Below, one piece after another: positions 1 to 5,416 of a stretch of DNA of 5,416 nucleotides. Position 1 is the stretch's first letter. The number at the start of each line of letters is the position of its first letter. The position numbers and the translations under genes are program-made. The notes below the pieces were generated by a model. That model saw nothing but the letters and a program-made list of their open reading frames with translations, searched no databases and had not been told where the DNA came from. The DNA comes from Clostridiales bacterium (GTDB lineage: Bacteria; Bacillota; Clostridia; Lachnospirales; Lachnospiraceae), in NCBI GenBank assembly GCA_019418195.1, contig DYCJ01000032.1, positions 1 to 5,416 on the forward strand. Reading direction: 5' to 3'.

Positions 1-24
1 GCAAGAAAAAGTAACAAAAGGGAA

Positions 25-55
25 CCCCTAACCCCTCATGATTGAGGGGCAGGGG
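25..55. repeat. GC-rich two-step hairpin
   Basis: CCCCTCA (32-38) pairs perfectly with TGAGGGG (43-49) around a TGAT loop. After a small internal loop (AA at 30-31 opposite C50) a second helix forms between CCCCT (25-29) and AGGGG (51-55), giving 12 base pairs in all. No T-run follows directly, so on its own it is not a canonical terminator; it sits six bases before the terminator-like hairpin at 61-80. It could be the tail of an upstream transcript or a copy of a repeated palindrome. The function is unknown. Confidence 0.55.
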
Positions 56-60
56 AGTTG

Positions 61-80
61 AATAGGCGAAGCCTATTTTT
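61..80 (+). terminator. Probable intrinsic terminator of an upstream gene
   Basis: AATAGGC (61-67) pairs perfectly with GCCTATT (71-77) around a GAA loop and runs into a T-tract ending at 80, with a further T-rich stretch at 87-92. The stem has only three G-C pairs, so it would be modest. It most plausibly ends transcription from a gene lying before the window; that gene is not visible here. Confidence 0.5.
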
Positions 81-375
81 ATGCAATTTTTTGTTTGTTA
101 TTCATGCGAGGATATGTTATTCTGTTAGTACGCTTTTGAGGGAAAGCGATTCTGCACTCACAGCAGAAAAATGCGATATATGAGCGGCCGGTTTTCAGAC
201 CGATATCTTGCCGCCGAAGGGAATTTATCTTATGTTCTGAGCCCGATGTTCCGGGCAGTTTTCATCGACAGTCATATGAGGAGACTATGCAAGGGAGAGA
301 TGCCAATGATAATGTATTGATTTAATAATATAGTGATATGCGGTTGCGTATAGAAAAAGGATTGTATTATACTTT
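81..375. other. Gene-poor stretch with small hairpins
   Basis: No convincing gene. Visible structure: CGCTTT (131-136) with AAAGCG (143-148); TTCTGC (150-155) with GCAGAA (163-168); CGGT (189-192) with ACCG (199-202), nested inside GCGGC (184-188) with GCCGC (210-214); GCCCG (241-245) with CGGGC (252-256), followed by AGTTTTC. The run of stems suggests a structured leader or a degraded element, but it did not fit any riboswitch consensus I could recall (lysine, SAM-I, cobalamin, M-box and c-di-AMP were considered). Two short open frames, 171-320 and 287-325, are discussed under findings and not called as genes. Confidence 0.4.
306..334 (+). promoter_or_regulatory. Possible weak promoter for the nuclease-like gene
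   Basis: ATGATA (306-311, four of six matches to TTGACA) and TATAGT (329-334, five of six matches to TATAAT) are separated by 17 bases. Transcription would start near 341, leaving a leader of about 47 bases that includes the ribosome binding site AAGGAG at 376-381. A later TATACT at 368-373 would place the start inside or after the ribosome binding site and is therefore less likely. The region is AT-rich, so chance matches are easy. Confidence 0.3.
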
Positions 376-387
376 AAGGAGAGACAT

Positions 388-1089
388 ATGGAAGAGAGAA
401 AAGTATTACAATGGCATCCAGGCTTTAGTGCGGCTTTGCGCATTACACTTCATGAAGAAATGAAATATCTGGAGATGTATGAGGAGTATCAACTTAGCAG
501 GAAACCAATGCAGATTGACATACTTATTATAAAGAAAATAAATAAAGTATGTATTAAAAAATCAATCGGGAAGATATTCCGTACATATAATATTATAGAA
601 TACAAGTCACCTAACGACTTCCTAAGTATTAACGATTTTTACAAGGCATACGGTTATACTTGCTTTTATCAGTCAAATACGGATAAGATTAAAGAGATTG
701 ATCCTGAATTATCCATAAAAGAAAATTATTGGATTCAAAATCTCCGTACTGATTTGAAAGCGGGAGGAGAAATCCGCAGTCTGATGAAAAAGTATGAGAA
801 AAACAGGAAATCAAAAGATTATGAATCAGTTATGGATCTGATCACAAGGGCAAACTGGAAACAGATGGAGGAGGAAAAGAAGATGTGTGATGCATTAAAA
901 GAATTATTTGCAGAGGAACTGAAGGAAGCTGATGCAAGAGGCAGAGCAGAAGGCATGGAGCATGGGAAAATAGAGGGCCTACATCTTGCAAAACAAATTT
1001 TAATTCTTAGTGCACAGGGAGTGGCAGTAGAAGAAATCGCCAGGAAATGTGGTGTTACAACGGAACAAGTGAAGGAAGTGCTTGCTTAA
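388..1089 (+). CDS. PD-(D/E)XK nuclease-like (Rpn/transposase-associated) protein, internally shortened
   Basis: The 233-residue product starts at an ATG placed six bases after AAGGAG (376-381). The N-terminal half carries a restriction-endonuclease-like core: QID at 42-44 followed by a hydrophobic strand, then IIEYKSP at 69-75, giving likely catalytic D44, E71 and K73 (D...ExK). A conserved-looking DFYKAYGYTCFY segment follows at 83-94. The second half is charged and helical, with NYWIQNLRTDLKAGGEIR at 113-130, a Gly/Arg/Glu-rich linker around 184-196, and a C-terminal helix-turn-helix-like tail (GVAVEEIARKCGVTTEQVKEV). This layout is typical of Rpn-type and similar transposase-associated nucleases, thought to cut DNA and promote recombination; I infer the same here. 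As I recall the family, about 55-60 residues usually lie between the segments meeting near residue 108, so this copy looks internally deleted but in frame. Coding DNA is clearly more AT-rich than valS, consistent with an accessory gene. Activity is uncertain. Confidence 0.72.
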   Translation: MEERKVLQWHPGFSAALRITLHEEMKYLEMYEEYQLSRKPMQIDILIIKKINKVCIKKSIGKIFRTYNIIEYKSPNDFLSINDFYKAYGYTCFYQSNTDKIKEIDPELSIKENYWIQNLRTDLKAGGEIRSLMKKYEKNRKSKDYESVMDLITRANWKQMEEEKKMCDALKELFAEELKEADARGRAEGMEHGKIEGLHLAKQILILSAQGVAVEEIARKCGVTTEQVKEVLA

Positions 1090-1156
1090 ACATATCACGA
1101 AATTTCCGAAATTGAGCCATTGTATGATTTGTATACTGCCGAGTAGATTATGCATA

Positions 1157-1183
1157 TTGACAGAAGCATATATAATATAATAT
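1157..1183 (+). promoter_or_regulatory. Possible promoter of the glucosaminidase gene
   Basis: A perfect TTGACA lies at 1157-1162, followed by an AT-rich run holding TATAAT at 1171-1176, TATAAT at 1176-1181 and TAATAT at 1178-1183. The perfect -10 boxes are too close to the -35 (8 and 13 bases); the TAATAT option gives 15 bases, shorter than the ideal 17. The untranslated leader would be about 70 bases. This is the only promoter-like signal in the 169-base gap after the nuclease-like gene, and no convincing terminator is seen in that gap. Confidence 0.4.
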
Positions 1184-1258
1184 GAAAAGAACCATGTAAT
1201 CCGGTACAGGATTTTGCGTTGCAGATGCTGATAGAAAAGCACAGGAGTGTATGCATGA

Positions 1259-2023
1259 ATGAAATGGAACAATAACACGGTTAAACGATATATGGAAGCA
1301 GGCTTTGCGGTGCTGATCGTTCTTTCGCTCGGGCTGGCAGGAGCCACAGGCGTTTTATCACCACGGGCAGCTGAAAGGGAGCAGACTGAGGCGGCTGCCC
1401 AAAACGACAGCGCAAAAGCAAGTCAGGAAAATGAGAATAAGGATCCTGTAACAAACCCGGATACGGCAGAGACGCAGGAGACAATAGCGGACGGGCAGTA
1501 TCCGATCATGGGAAGCAGCGATGTCACAGTTCAGGAGATGGTCGATTATTTTAATGCGTCCGGAGAAGAGTATCCTGCGGCAGAACTTTCCGAGGGCGGT
1601 GCAGATTCTATCGAGACGTTCTGCCAGATGTATTACGATGAGGCGACGGCGGAGGGAGTGCGTCCGGAGGTAGCATTTGCCCAGACAATGAAAGAGACAG
1701 GATTTCTTCAGTATGGCGGAGATGCTTCTATTGAGCAGTTCAATTTCGCAGGTCTGGGTACCACGGGAAACGGTGTGCCGGGCAATTCCTATCCGGATGT
1801 GCAGACAGGGATACGGGCGCAGATCCAGCATCTCAAGGCATACGCTACATCAGATTCACTGAATCAGGAGTGTGTGGATGACCGCTATGAGTATGTGAAG
1901 AAAGGTTCGGCACCATATGTGCAGTGGCTCGGGCAGCAGGAGAACCCGGAGGGGCTCGGCTGGGCTACGGGAGATAATTACGGATATGATATAGTGGGGA
2001 TGATAGAAGAGATGAGTGAGTAA
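1259..2023 (+). CDS. Membrane-anchored or secreted glucosaminidase-family peptidoglycan hydrolase
   Basis: The 254-residue product begins with a short basic stretch and one hydrophobic segment (about 14-34, FAVLIVLSLGLAGATGVL), a signal peptide or membrane anchor, so the rest acts outside the cell. Residues 36-85 are a low-complexity Ala/Gln/Glu/Asn/Thr-rich linker, as in wall-associated enzymes. Residues 88-254 resemble the glucosaminidase (GH73-like) domain: VRPEVAFAQTMKETGFLQYG at 134-153 with E146 as likely catalytic acid, NFAGLG at 162-167, YPDVQTGIRAQIQHLKAYA at 178-196, and GSAPYVQWLG and GWATGDNYGYDIV nearer the end. The family cleaves the GlcNAc-MurNAc bond of peptidoglycan; a role in wall turnover, separation or sporulation is inferred. 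No extra wall-binding repeats are present. The ATG at 1259 lies 11 bases after AGGAG (1243-1247), slightly long; the closer ATGs at 1251 and 1255 are in other frames that stop almost at once. It appears monocistronic. Confidence 0.82.
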   Translation: MKWNNNTVKRYMEAGFAVLIVLSLGLAGATGVLSPRAAEREQTEAAAQNDSAKASQENENKDPVTNPDTAETQETIADGQYPIMGSSDVTVQEMVDYFNASGEEYPAAELSEGGADSIETFCQMYYDEATAEGVRPEVAFAQTMKETGFLQYGGDASIEQFNFAGLGTTGNGVPGNSYPDVQTGIRAQIQHLKAYATSDSLNQECVDDRYEYVKKGSAPYVQWLGQQENPEGLGWATGDNYGYDIVGMIEEMSE

Positions 2024-2030
2024 ATTGATC

Positions 2031-2185
2031 AGTTCAGCCCGCGCCATTCGTAAAACCGCACTTCGTGCTTATCGCAGCTGACGCCGCTGTTTTACTCATT
2101 AACAGGCGCTCAGCTCATAAGGAATGGAGCGGGCTGATTCTTATGCAAGCATAAATCGAGCCCGTCCATCCCTGATGGCTGAACT
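2031..2185. repeat. Nested inverted-repeat element downstream of the glucosaminidase gene
   Basis: A 155-base block beginning seven bases after the stop codon. The main arm is 2035-2049 against 2122-2136 (14 of 15 paired, one G-A mismatch at 2043/2128). Inside it, GTAAAAC (2050-2056) pairs with GTTTTAC (2089-2095), enclosing GCAC-TTC-GTGC (2058-2068) and CAGC (2075-2078) with GCTG (2086-2089). The 3' part adds the palindrome TTATGC-AA-GCATAA (2141-2154) and CCATC-CCT-GATGG (2166-2178). AGTTCAGCC (2031-2039) also pairs perfectly with GGCTGAACT (2177-2185), competing with the main arm. It may stop transcription from the upstream gene, but there is no good T-tract; a mobile palindromic repeat or a structured RNA are alternatives. 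No open reading frame of note lies inside. Confidence 0.7.
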
Positions 2186-2210
2186 GGAATCTTAAGATTT
2201 CCTAAACTTC

Positions 2211-2239
2211 TTGACAAAACGGCCTTGTGCGACTATAGT
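2211..2239 (+). promoter_or_regulatory. Strong sigma-A-type promoter of valS
   Basis: A perfect -35 TTGACA (2211-2216) and a -10 TATAGT (2234-2239, five of six) are separated by the ideal 17 bases. Transcription should start around 2246, upstream of the T-box leader. Just downstream, AGTTAAT occurs twice (2247-2253 and 2258-2264), one helical turn apart, and ATAGT (2245-2249) can pair with ACTAT (2265-2269); whether these matter is unknown. Confidence 0.85.
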
Positions 2240-2245
2240 ATTTGA

Positions 2246-2584
2246 TAGTTAATTTTTAGTTAATACTATTGTAACAAAGGTGACGAGGAAGAGGAGTACA
2301 CTGTTACTTCCGTCAGAGAGGACCGTCCGCGGGCTGAAAGGCGGTTTCGGAAAAGGACAGTGGAAGGTAGCTTTTGAACCGGATGGCTGAAGTGCATCTC
2401 CCCTGTCCGATCAGGAGAGACAGGAGTGCCGGATGCAGGTAAGCTGTCCCGGAGTGGTCCACGTTACAGGACTCAAGAGGTATATTTCCGGACAGGAGCG
2501 GACTGCTCAGGATTAAGGAAATGTATGAAATAAGGTGGTACCGCGGAATCTTCGCCCTTTACATTATGTAAAGGGCGTTTCTTT
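2246..2584 (+). promoter_or_regulatory. T-box riboswitch (tRNA-Val responsive) controlling valS
   Basis: A complete T-box leader. Stem I: AAGAG (2289-2293) pairs with CTTTT (2371-2375); the specifier-loop S-turn AGTA (2295-2298) precedes CACTGT (2299-2304), which pairs with ACAGTG (2357-2362). The opposite strand of the loop carries GTA at 2367-2369, a valine codon followed by a purine, the likely specifier. CAGAGAG (2314-2320) and GCTGAAAG (2333-2340) match the conserved apical elements. Middle stems include TGCATC (2393-2398) with GATGCA (2432-2437), CCTGTC with GACAGG inside it, CTGTCC (2444-2449) with GGACAG (2490-2495), and GAGC (2496-2499) with GCTC (2505-2508). The T-box sequence AAGGTGGTACCGCG is at 2532-2545; its TGGT (2536-2539) can pair with an uncharged ACCA end, fitting a tRNA-Val with discriminator A. 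AGGATT (2509-2514) and AATCTT (2547-2552) can close the antiterminator. Uncharged tRNA-Val should favour read-through into valS. Confidence 0.95.
2553..2584 (+). terminator. T-box regulated intrinsic terminator
   Basis: CGCCCTTTAC (2553-2562) pairs perfectly with GTAAAGGGCG (2568-2577) around ATTAT, followed by TTTCTTT (2578-2584). It starts directly after the antiterminator region of the valS T-box, the expected position for the conditional stop that ends transcription when tRNA-Val is charged. Confidence 0.93.
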
Positions 2585-2622
2585 ATGCAACTGTGAAAAT
2601 TCCGTGAACACCGGAAGATACA

Positions 2623-2711
2623 GTCCGCCCTCCATAAGCATTCTAGCGCAAAGCGCGAAACTGGAGTGCGTAAGCACGACGAATGCGCATGATGCGGGGA
2701 TAGGGGCGGAC
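2623..2711. repeat. Cloverleaf-like palindromic element in the valS leader
   Basis: Lies between the T-box terminator and the valS start. The outer stem is GTCCGCCC (2623-2630) with GGGCGGAC (2704-2711), eight perfect pairs. Inside is GCATTC (2638-2643) with GAATGC (2681-2686), which encloses two short hairpins: GCGC-AAA-GCGC (2646-2656) and GTGC-GTAA-GCAC (2666-2677), the latter with a GNRA tetraloop. CGCATGATGCG (2686-2696) is another small palindrome. It has no T-tract, no tRNA-like T-loop sequence and no coding content. It resembles the repetitive palindromic elements found between genes, inserted in this leader; a structured RNA acting after antitermination is the alternative. Confidence 0.65.
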
Positions 2712-2747
2712 GGAAGAATTCGATGAGGGAGAGACAAGGAGAACACA

Positions 2748-5399
2748 ATGAGTAAAGAATTAGCAAAGACTTATGATCCGAAAGCGATCGAAGAAAAACT
2801 GTATGACAAATGGTGCGAGAATAAATATTTCCATGCGGAAGTGGACCGCAGCAGAAAACCGTTTACAACGGTGATGCCGCCTCCGAATATCACAGGAAAG
2901 CTTCATATGGGGCACGCTCTTGACAATACACTTCAGGATATCCTGATCCGCTATAAGAGAATGGAGGGATATAATGCCCTGTGGATTCCGGGAACGGACC
3001 ACGCAGCAATCTCTACTGAGGTAAAGGTGACGAACCAGTTGAAAGAAGAAGGAATCGATAAGAAAGAGCTGGGACGTGAGGGCTTCTTAAAGAGAACGTG
3101 GCAGTGGAAAGAGGAATATGCCGGAACAATCGAGAATCAGCTCAAGAAGCTGGGTATCTCCTGCGACTGGGACAGAGAGCGTTTCACCATGGATGAAGGA
3201 TGTTCCAAGGCAGTTGAGGAAGTATTTATCAGCCTGTATAACAAGGGATATATTTATAAAGGTTCGAGGATCATCAACTGGTGTCCGAAGTGTAAGACTT
3301 CCCTTTCTGATGCAGAGGTAGAGCATGAGGATCAGGAAGGACACTTCTGGCATATCAAATATCCGATCGTAGGGACAGACCGTTTCCTTGAGATCGCGAC
3401 GACACGTCCGGAGACTATGCTGGGCGATACGGCTATCGCCGTACATCCGGATGATGAGCGCTACAAAGACATTGTAGGAAAGAATGTGATCCTGCCGCTG
3501 GTAGGGCGCGAGATTCCGATCGTGGCGGATTACTATGTGGATAAAGAGTTCGGTACAGGTGCAGTGAAGATCACGCCGGCACACGACCCGAATGACTTCG
3601 AGGTGGGCAAGCGTCATAACCTGCCGGAGATCAACATCATGAACGACGATGCCACCATCAATGAAAACGGCGGGAAATATGCAGGTATGGACCGCTATGA
3701 GGCGAGAGAAGCTATCGTTAAAGAACTGGATGAGCAGGGATATCTCGTAAAAGTCGTTCCCCACACGCATGCAGTGGGAACTCATGACCGCTGTGGTACG
3801 ACAGTGGAGCCGCTGATCAAACAGCAGTGGTTCGTGAAGATGGAGGAACTGGCAAAACCTGCCATCAATGCATTAAAGAACGGCGAGCTTAAATTTGTTC
3901 CGGACCGTTTTGACAAGATTTATCTGCACTGGCTGGAGAATATCAAAGACTGGTGTATTTCCCGTCAGATCTGGTGGGGACACAGGATTCCGGCATACTA
4001 CTGTGACGAGTGCGGCGAAATTGTCGTTGACCGCCACGCGCCGGAGAAGTGCCCGAAGTGCGGAGGCACGCATTTCACACAGGACGAGGACACGCTGGAT
4101 ACATGGTTCTCATCAGCCCTGTGGCCGTTCTCCACACTGGGATGGCCGGAAAAGACAGAGGATCTGGACTATTTCTATCCGACGGATGTACTTGTGACAG
4201 GATATGACATTATCTTCTTCTGGGTGATCCGTATGGTATTTTCAGGATATGCACACACCGGAAAATCACCGTTCCACACAGTACTTATCCACGGACTGGT
4301 ACGTGATTCCCAGGGACGCAAGATGAGTAAATCTCTCGGAAACGGTATCGATCCGCTGGAGATCATCGATAAATACGGCGCTGATGCACTCAGGCTTACG
4401 CTCGTTACCGGAAACGCTCCGGGCAACGATATGCGCTTCTACAACGAGAGGGTAGAGGCGAGCCGTAATTTCGCGAACAAGGTATGGAACGCATCCCGTT
4501 TCATCCTTATGAATATGAAAGATGAAGCGGTCATTGAGAAACCGGACGATGCGCTGCTCACGCCGGCTGACCGCTGGATCCTCTCCGCGGTGAACACACT
4601 GGCAAAAGACGTGACAGAGAATATGGATAAATACGAGCTCGGTATCGCGGTACAGAAGGTATATGACTTTATCTGGGATGAATTCTGCGACTGGTATGTA
4701 GAACTGGCGAAATACCGTATTTATCATGCCGATGAAGACCCGAAAGCCGCAGACTGCGTCCTGTGGGTACTGAAGACGGTCCTCGGTCAGGCCCTGAAAC
4801 TGCTCCATCCGTTCATGCCGTTTATCACAGAGGAAATCTACAGTGCACTTGTGCCTGAAGAAGAGTCCCTGATGATGTCAGAGTGGCCGAAGTACAAAGA
4901 CGAGTGGAATTTCCCGGCAGACGAGAACGTGATGGAACATGTGAAAGCGATCACAAAAGGTATCCGAAACATCCGCTCTGAGATGGATGTGCCGAACAGC
5001 AGAAAGACGAAAGTATATATCGTCTGCACACAGGAAGGACTCTGCAGCGGTATCGGAGCGGTCAGCGAATCTGTGAAGCCGCTGATGATGGCAAATGAGA
5101 TCCTGATCCAGGGTGACAAAGAAGGAATCGCAGACAGCGCGGTATCGGTTGTAGTTCCGGATGCGGTTGTCTATCTGCCGCTGGAAGATCTGGTAGATTT
5201 TGAGCAGGAACGCGAGAGACTGGCAAAAGAAGAAGCAAGGTTAAATAAGGAGATAAAGAGAGCGCAAGGTATGCTCTCCAATGAAAAATTCGTGAGCAAG
5301 GCTCCGGCAGACAAGGTTCAGGCTGAGAGAGACAAGCTGGAGAAATACACACAGATGCTCGAGCAGGTAAAAGAGAGGATAGCAGGACTTGCTAAATAG
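2748..5399 (+). CDS. valS: Valine-tRNA ligase (valyl-tRNA synthetase)
   Basis: A complete 883-residue cytosolic class Ia synthetase that attaches valine to tRNA-Val using ATP. The length is normal for the bacterial enzyme. The Rossmann catalytic core holds the HIGH-type signature as HMGH at 53-56 within [15 protein letters not shown], and KMSKS at 525-529. The CP1 editing domain, which hydrolyses mischarged Thr-tRNA-Val, spans roughly 190-340 and shows [18 protein letters not shown] (217-234) and the acidic HDPNDFEVG segment (279-287). Cysteines C419, C422, C435 and C438 form a zinc-ribbon-like knuckle; C179 and C182 form half of another, with only C349 visible as partner. A helical anticodon-binding domain follows (about 605-750), then the C-terminal coiled-coil arm (about 811-883) that contacts tRNA. 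The ATG is placed six bases after AAGGAG (2736-2741). Expression should be set by the promoter at 2211 and the valine T-box. No terminator follows, so it likely leads an operon. No frameshift or missing catalytic motif is seen. Confidence 0.98.
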   Translation: MSKELAKTYDPKAIEEKLYDKWCENKYFHAEVDRSRKPFTTVMPPPNITGKLHMGHALDNTLQDILIRYKRMEGYNALWIPGTDHAAISTEVKVTNQLKEEGIDKKELGREGFLKRTWQWKEEYAGTIENQLKKLGISCDWDRERFTMDEGCSKAVEEVFISLYNKGYIYKGSRIINWCPKCKTSLSDAEVEHEDQEGHFWHIKYPIVGTDRFLEIATTRPETMLGDTAIAVHPDDERYKDIVGKNVILPLVGREIPIVADYYVDKEFGTGAVKITPAHDPNDFEVGKRHNLPEINIMNDDATINENGGKYAGMDRYEAREAIVKELDEQGYLVKVVPHTHAVGTHDRCGTTVEPLIKQQWFVKMEELAKPAINALKNGELKFVPDRFDKIYLHWLENIKDWCISRQIWWGHRIPAYYCDECGEIVVDRHAPEKCPKCGGTHFTQDEDTLDTWFSSALWPFSTLGWPEKTEDLDYFYPTDVLVTGYDIIFFWVIRMVFSGYAHTGKSPFHTVLIHGLVRDSQGRKMSKSLGNGIDPLEIIDKYGADALRLTLVTGNAPGNDMRFYNERVEASRNFANKVWNASRFILMNMKDEAVIEKPDDALLTPADRWILSAVNTLAKDVTENMDKYELGIAVQKVYDFIWDEFCDWYVELAKYRIYHADEDPKAADCVLWVLKTVLGQALKLLHPFMPFITEEIYSALVPEEESLMMSEWPKYKDEWNFPADENVMEHVKAITKGIRNIRSEMDVPNSRKTKVYIVCTQEGLCSGIGAVSESVKPLMMANEILIQGDKEGIADSAVSVVVPDAVVYLPLEDLVDFEQERERLAKEEARLNKEIKRAQGMLSNEKFVSKAPADKVQAERDKLEKYTQMLEQVKERIAGLAK

Positions 5400-5402
5400 T
5401 CC

Positions 5403-5410
5403 GGAGGAAG
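5403..5410 (+). promoter_or_regulatory. Ribosome binding site of a gene beyond the window
   Basis: GGAGGAAG begins three bases after the valS stop codon and matches the anti-Shine-Dalgarno strongly. No start codon appears in the last six bases, so the start must lie just past the window end. The tight spacing and absence of a terminator indicate co-transcription with valS. In many Firmicutes the next gene is folC (folylpolyglutamate synthase), but nothing in the window shows that here. Confidence 0.6.
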
Positions 5411-5416
5411 TTCTCT

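Noticed and set aside
101..290. Known riboswitch upstream of the nuclease-like gene (lysine or SAM-I considered)
   Set aside because: Isolated resemblances exist (GCCGAAGG at 212-219, GCCCGATG at 241-248), but the surrounding conserved blocks and junctions of those aptamers are missing and the downstream gene does not fit.
1090..1130. Terminator after the nuclease-like gene
   Set aside because: The AATTT/AAATT pairing near 1101-1113 is weak, lacks G-C pairs and has no T-tract after it.
1358..1831. Minus-strand open frame of 157 codons opposite the glucosaminidase gene
   Set aside because: The plus strand encodes a recognisable exported hydrolase; the antisense product is Cys/Leu/Arg-rich and unlike any family I know.
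2623..2711. tRNA gene suggested by the cloverleaf-like fold
   Set aside because: There is no TTCGA-type T-loop, no D-loop GG pattern, no seven-base anticodon loop and no CCA end; the arm lengths do not match tRNA.
2473..2766. Open frames on both strands across the T-box terminator and the valS leader
   Set aside because: They run through the T-box sequence and palindromic element, whose RNA function or repeat structure explains the sequence; no protein features are present.
3087..3785. Long open frame on the minus strand (232 codons) inside valS
   Set aside because: It lies entirely opposite a certain, highly conserved valS reading frame; the translation is rich in Cys, His, Ile and Arg with no recognisable domain. 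It is a shadow of codon bias.
4266..4808. Minus-strand open frame of 180 codons inside valS
   Set aside because: Same reasoning: antisense shadow with no domain and no independent ribosome binding or promoter support.

Overview
The window looks like a chromosomal segment of a Lachnospiraceae-type Clostridia (Bacillota). The evidence is a T-box leader with strong -35/-10 elements ahead of a valine-tRNA ligase gene, AGGAG-type ribosome binding sites, and a PD-(D/E)XK (Rpn-like) protein and an exported glucosaminidase-like protein of kinds I associate with that family. This placement rests on family recognition from memory, not on a search.

Layout, all genes on the + strand. Positions 1-387 hold no convincing gene: a GC-rich hairpin and a terminator-like hairpin at 25-80, more small hairpins, and two doubtful mini-ORFs. 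Positions 388-1089 encode a 233-residue PD-(D/E)XK nuclease-like protein of the Rpn/transposase-associated type, AT-rich and apparently missing an internal block of its family. Positions 1259-2023 encode a membrane-anchored or secreted glucosaminidase-type peptidoglycan hydrolase of 254 residues. Positions 2031-2185 form a dense inverted-repeat element with competing pairings. From 2211 onward lies the valS transcription unit: a near-consensus promoter (TTGACA-17-TATAGT), a complete T-box leader (stem I with a GUA valine specifier, the T-box bulge sequence, an intrinsic terminator at 2553-2584), about 160 nt of further leader carrying a second nested palindromic element (2623-2711), and the complete 883-residue valyl-tRNA synthetase at 2748-5399. 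Seventeen bases later the window ends in a strong Shine-Dalgarno sequence, so another gene follows and is probably co-transcribed.

How the parts work together: the valS unit is a self-contained amino-acid-responsive switch. Uncharged tRNA-Val should bind the specifier and the T-box bulge, prevent termination at 2553-2584 and allow synthesis of the ligase that recharges it. The first two genes appear to be independent accessory or envelope functions with no visible link to valS. I see no CRISPR array, prophage, insertion sequence, rRNA or tRNA gene. The parts most worth a second look are the two palindromic elements flanking the valS promoter and T-box, which share short motifs, and the internally shortened nuclease-like gene. 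I do not see a clear new multi-gene system here.
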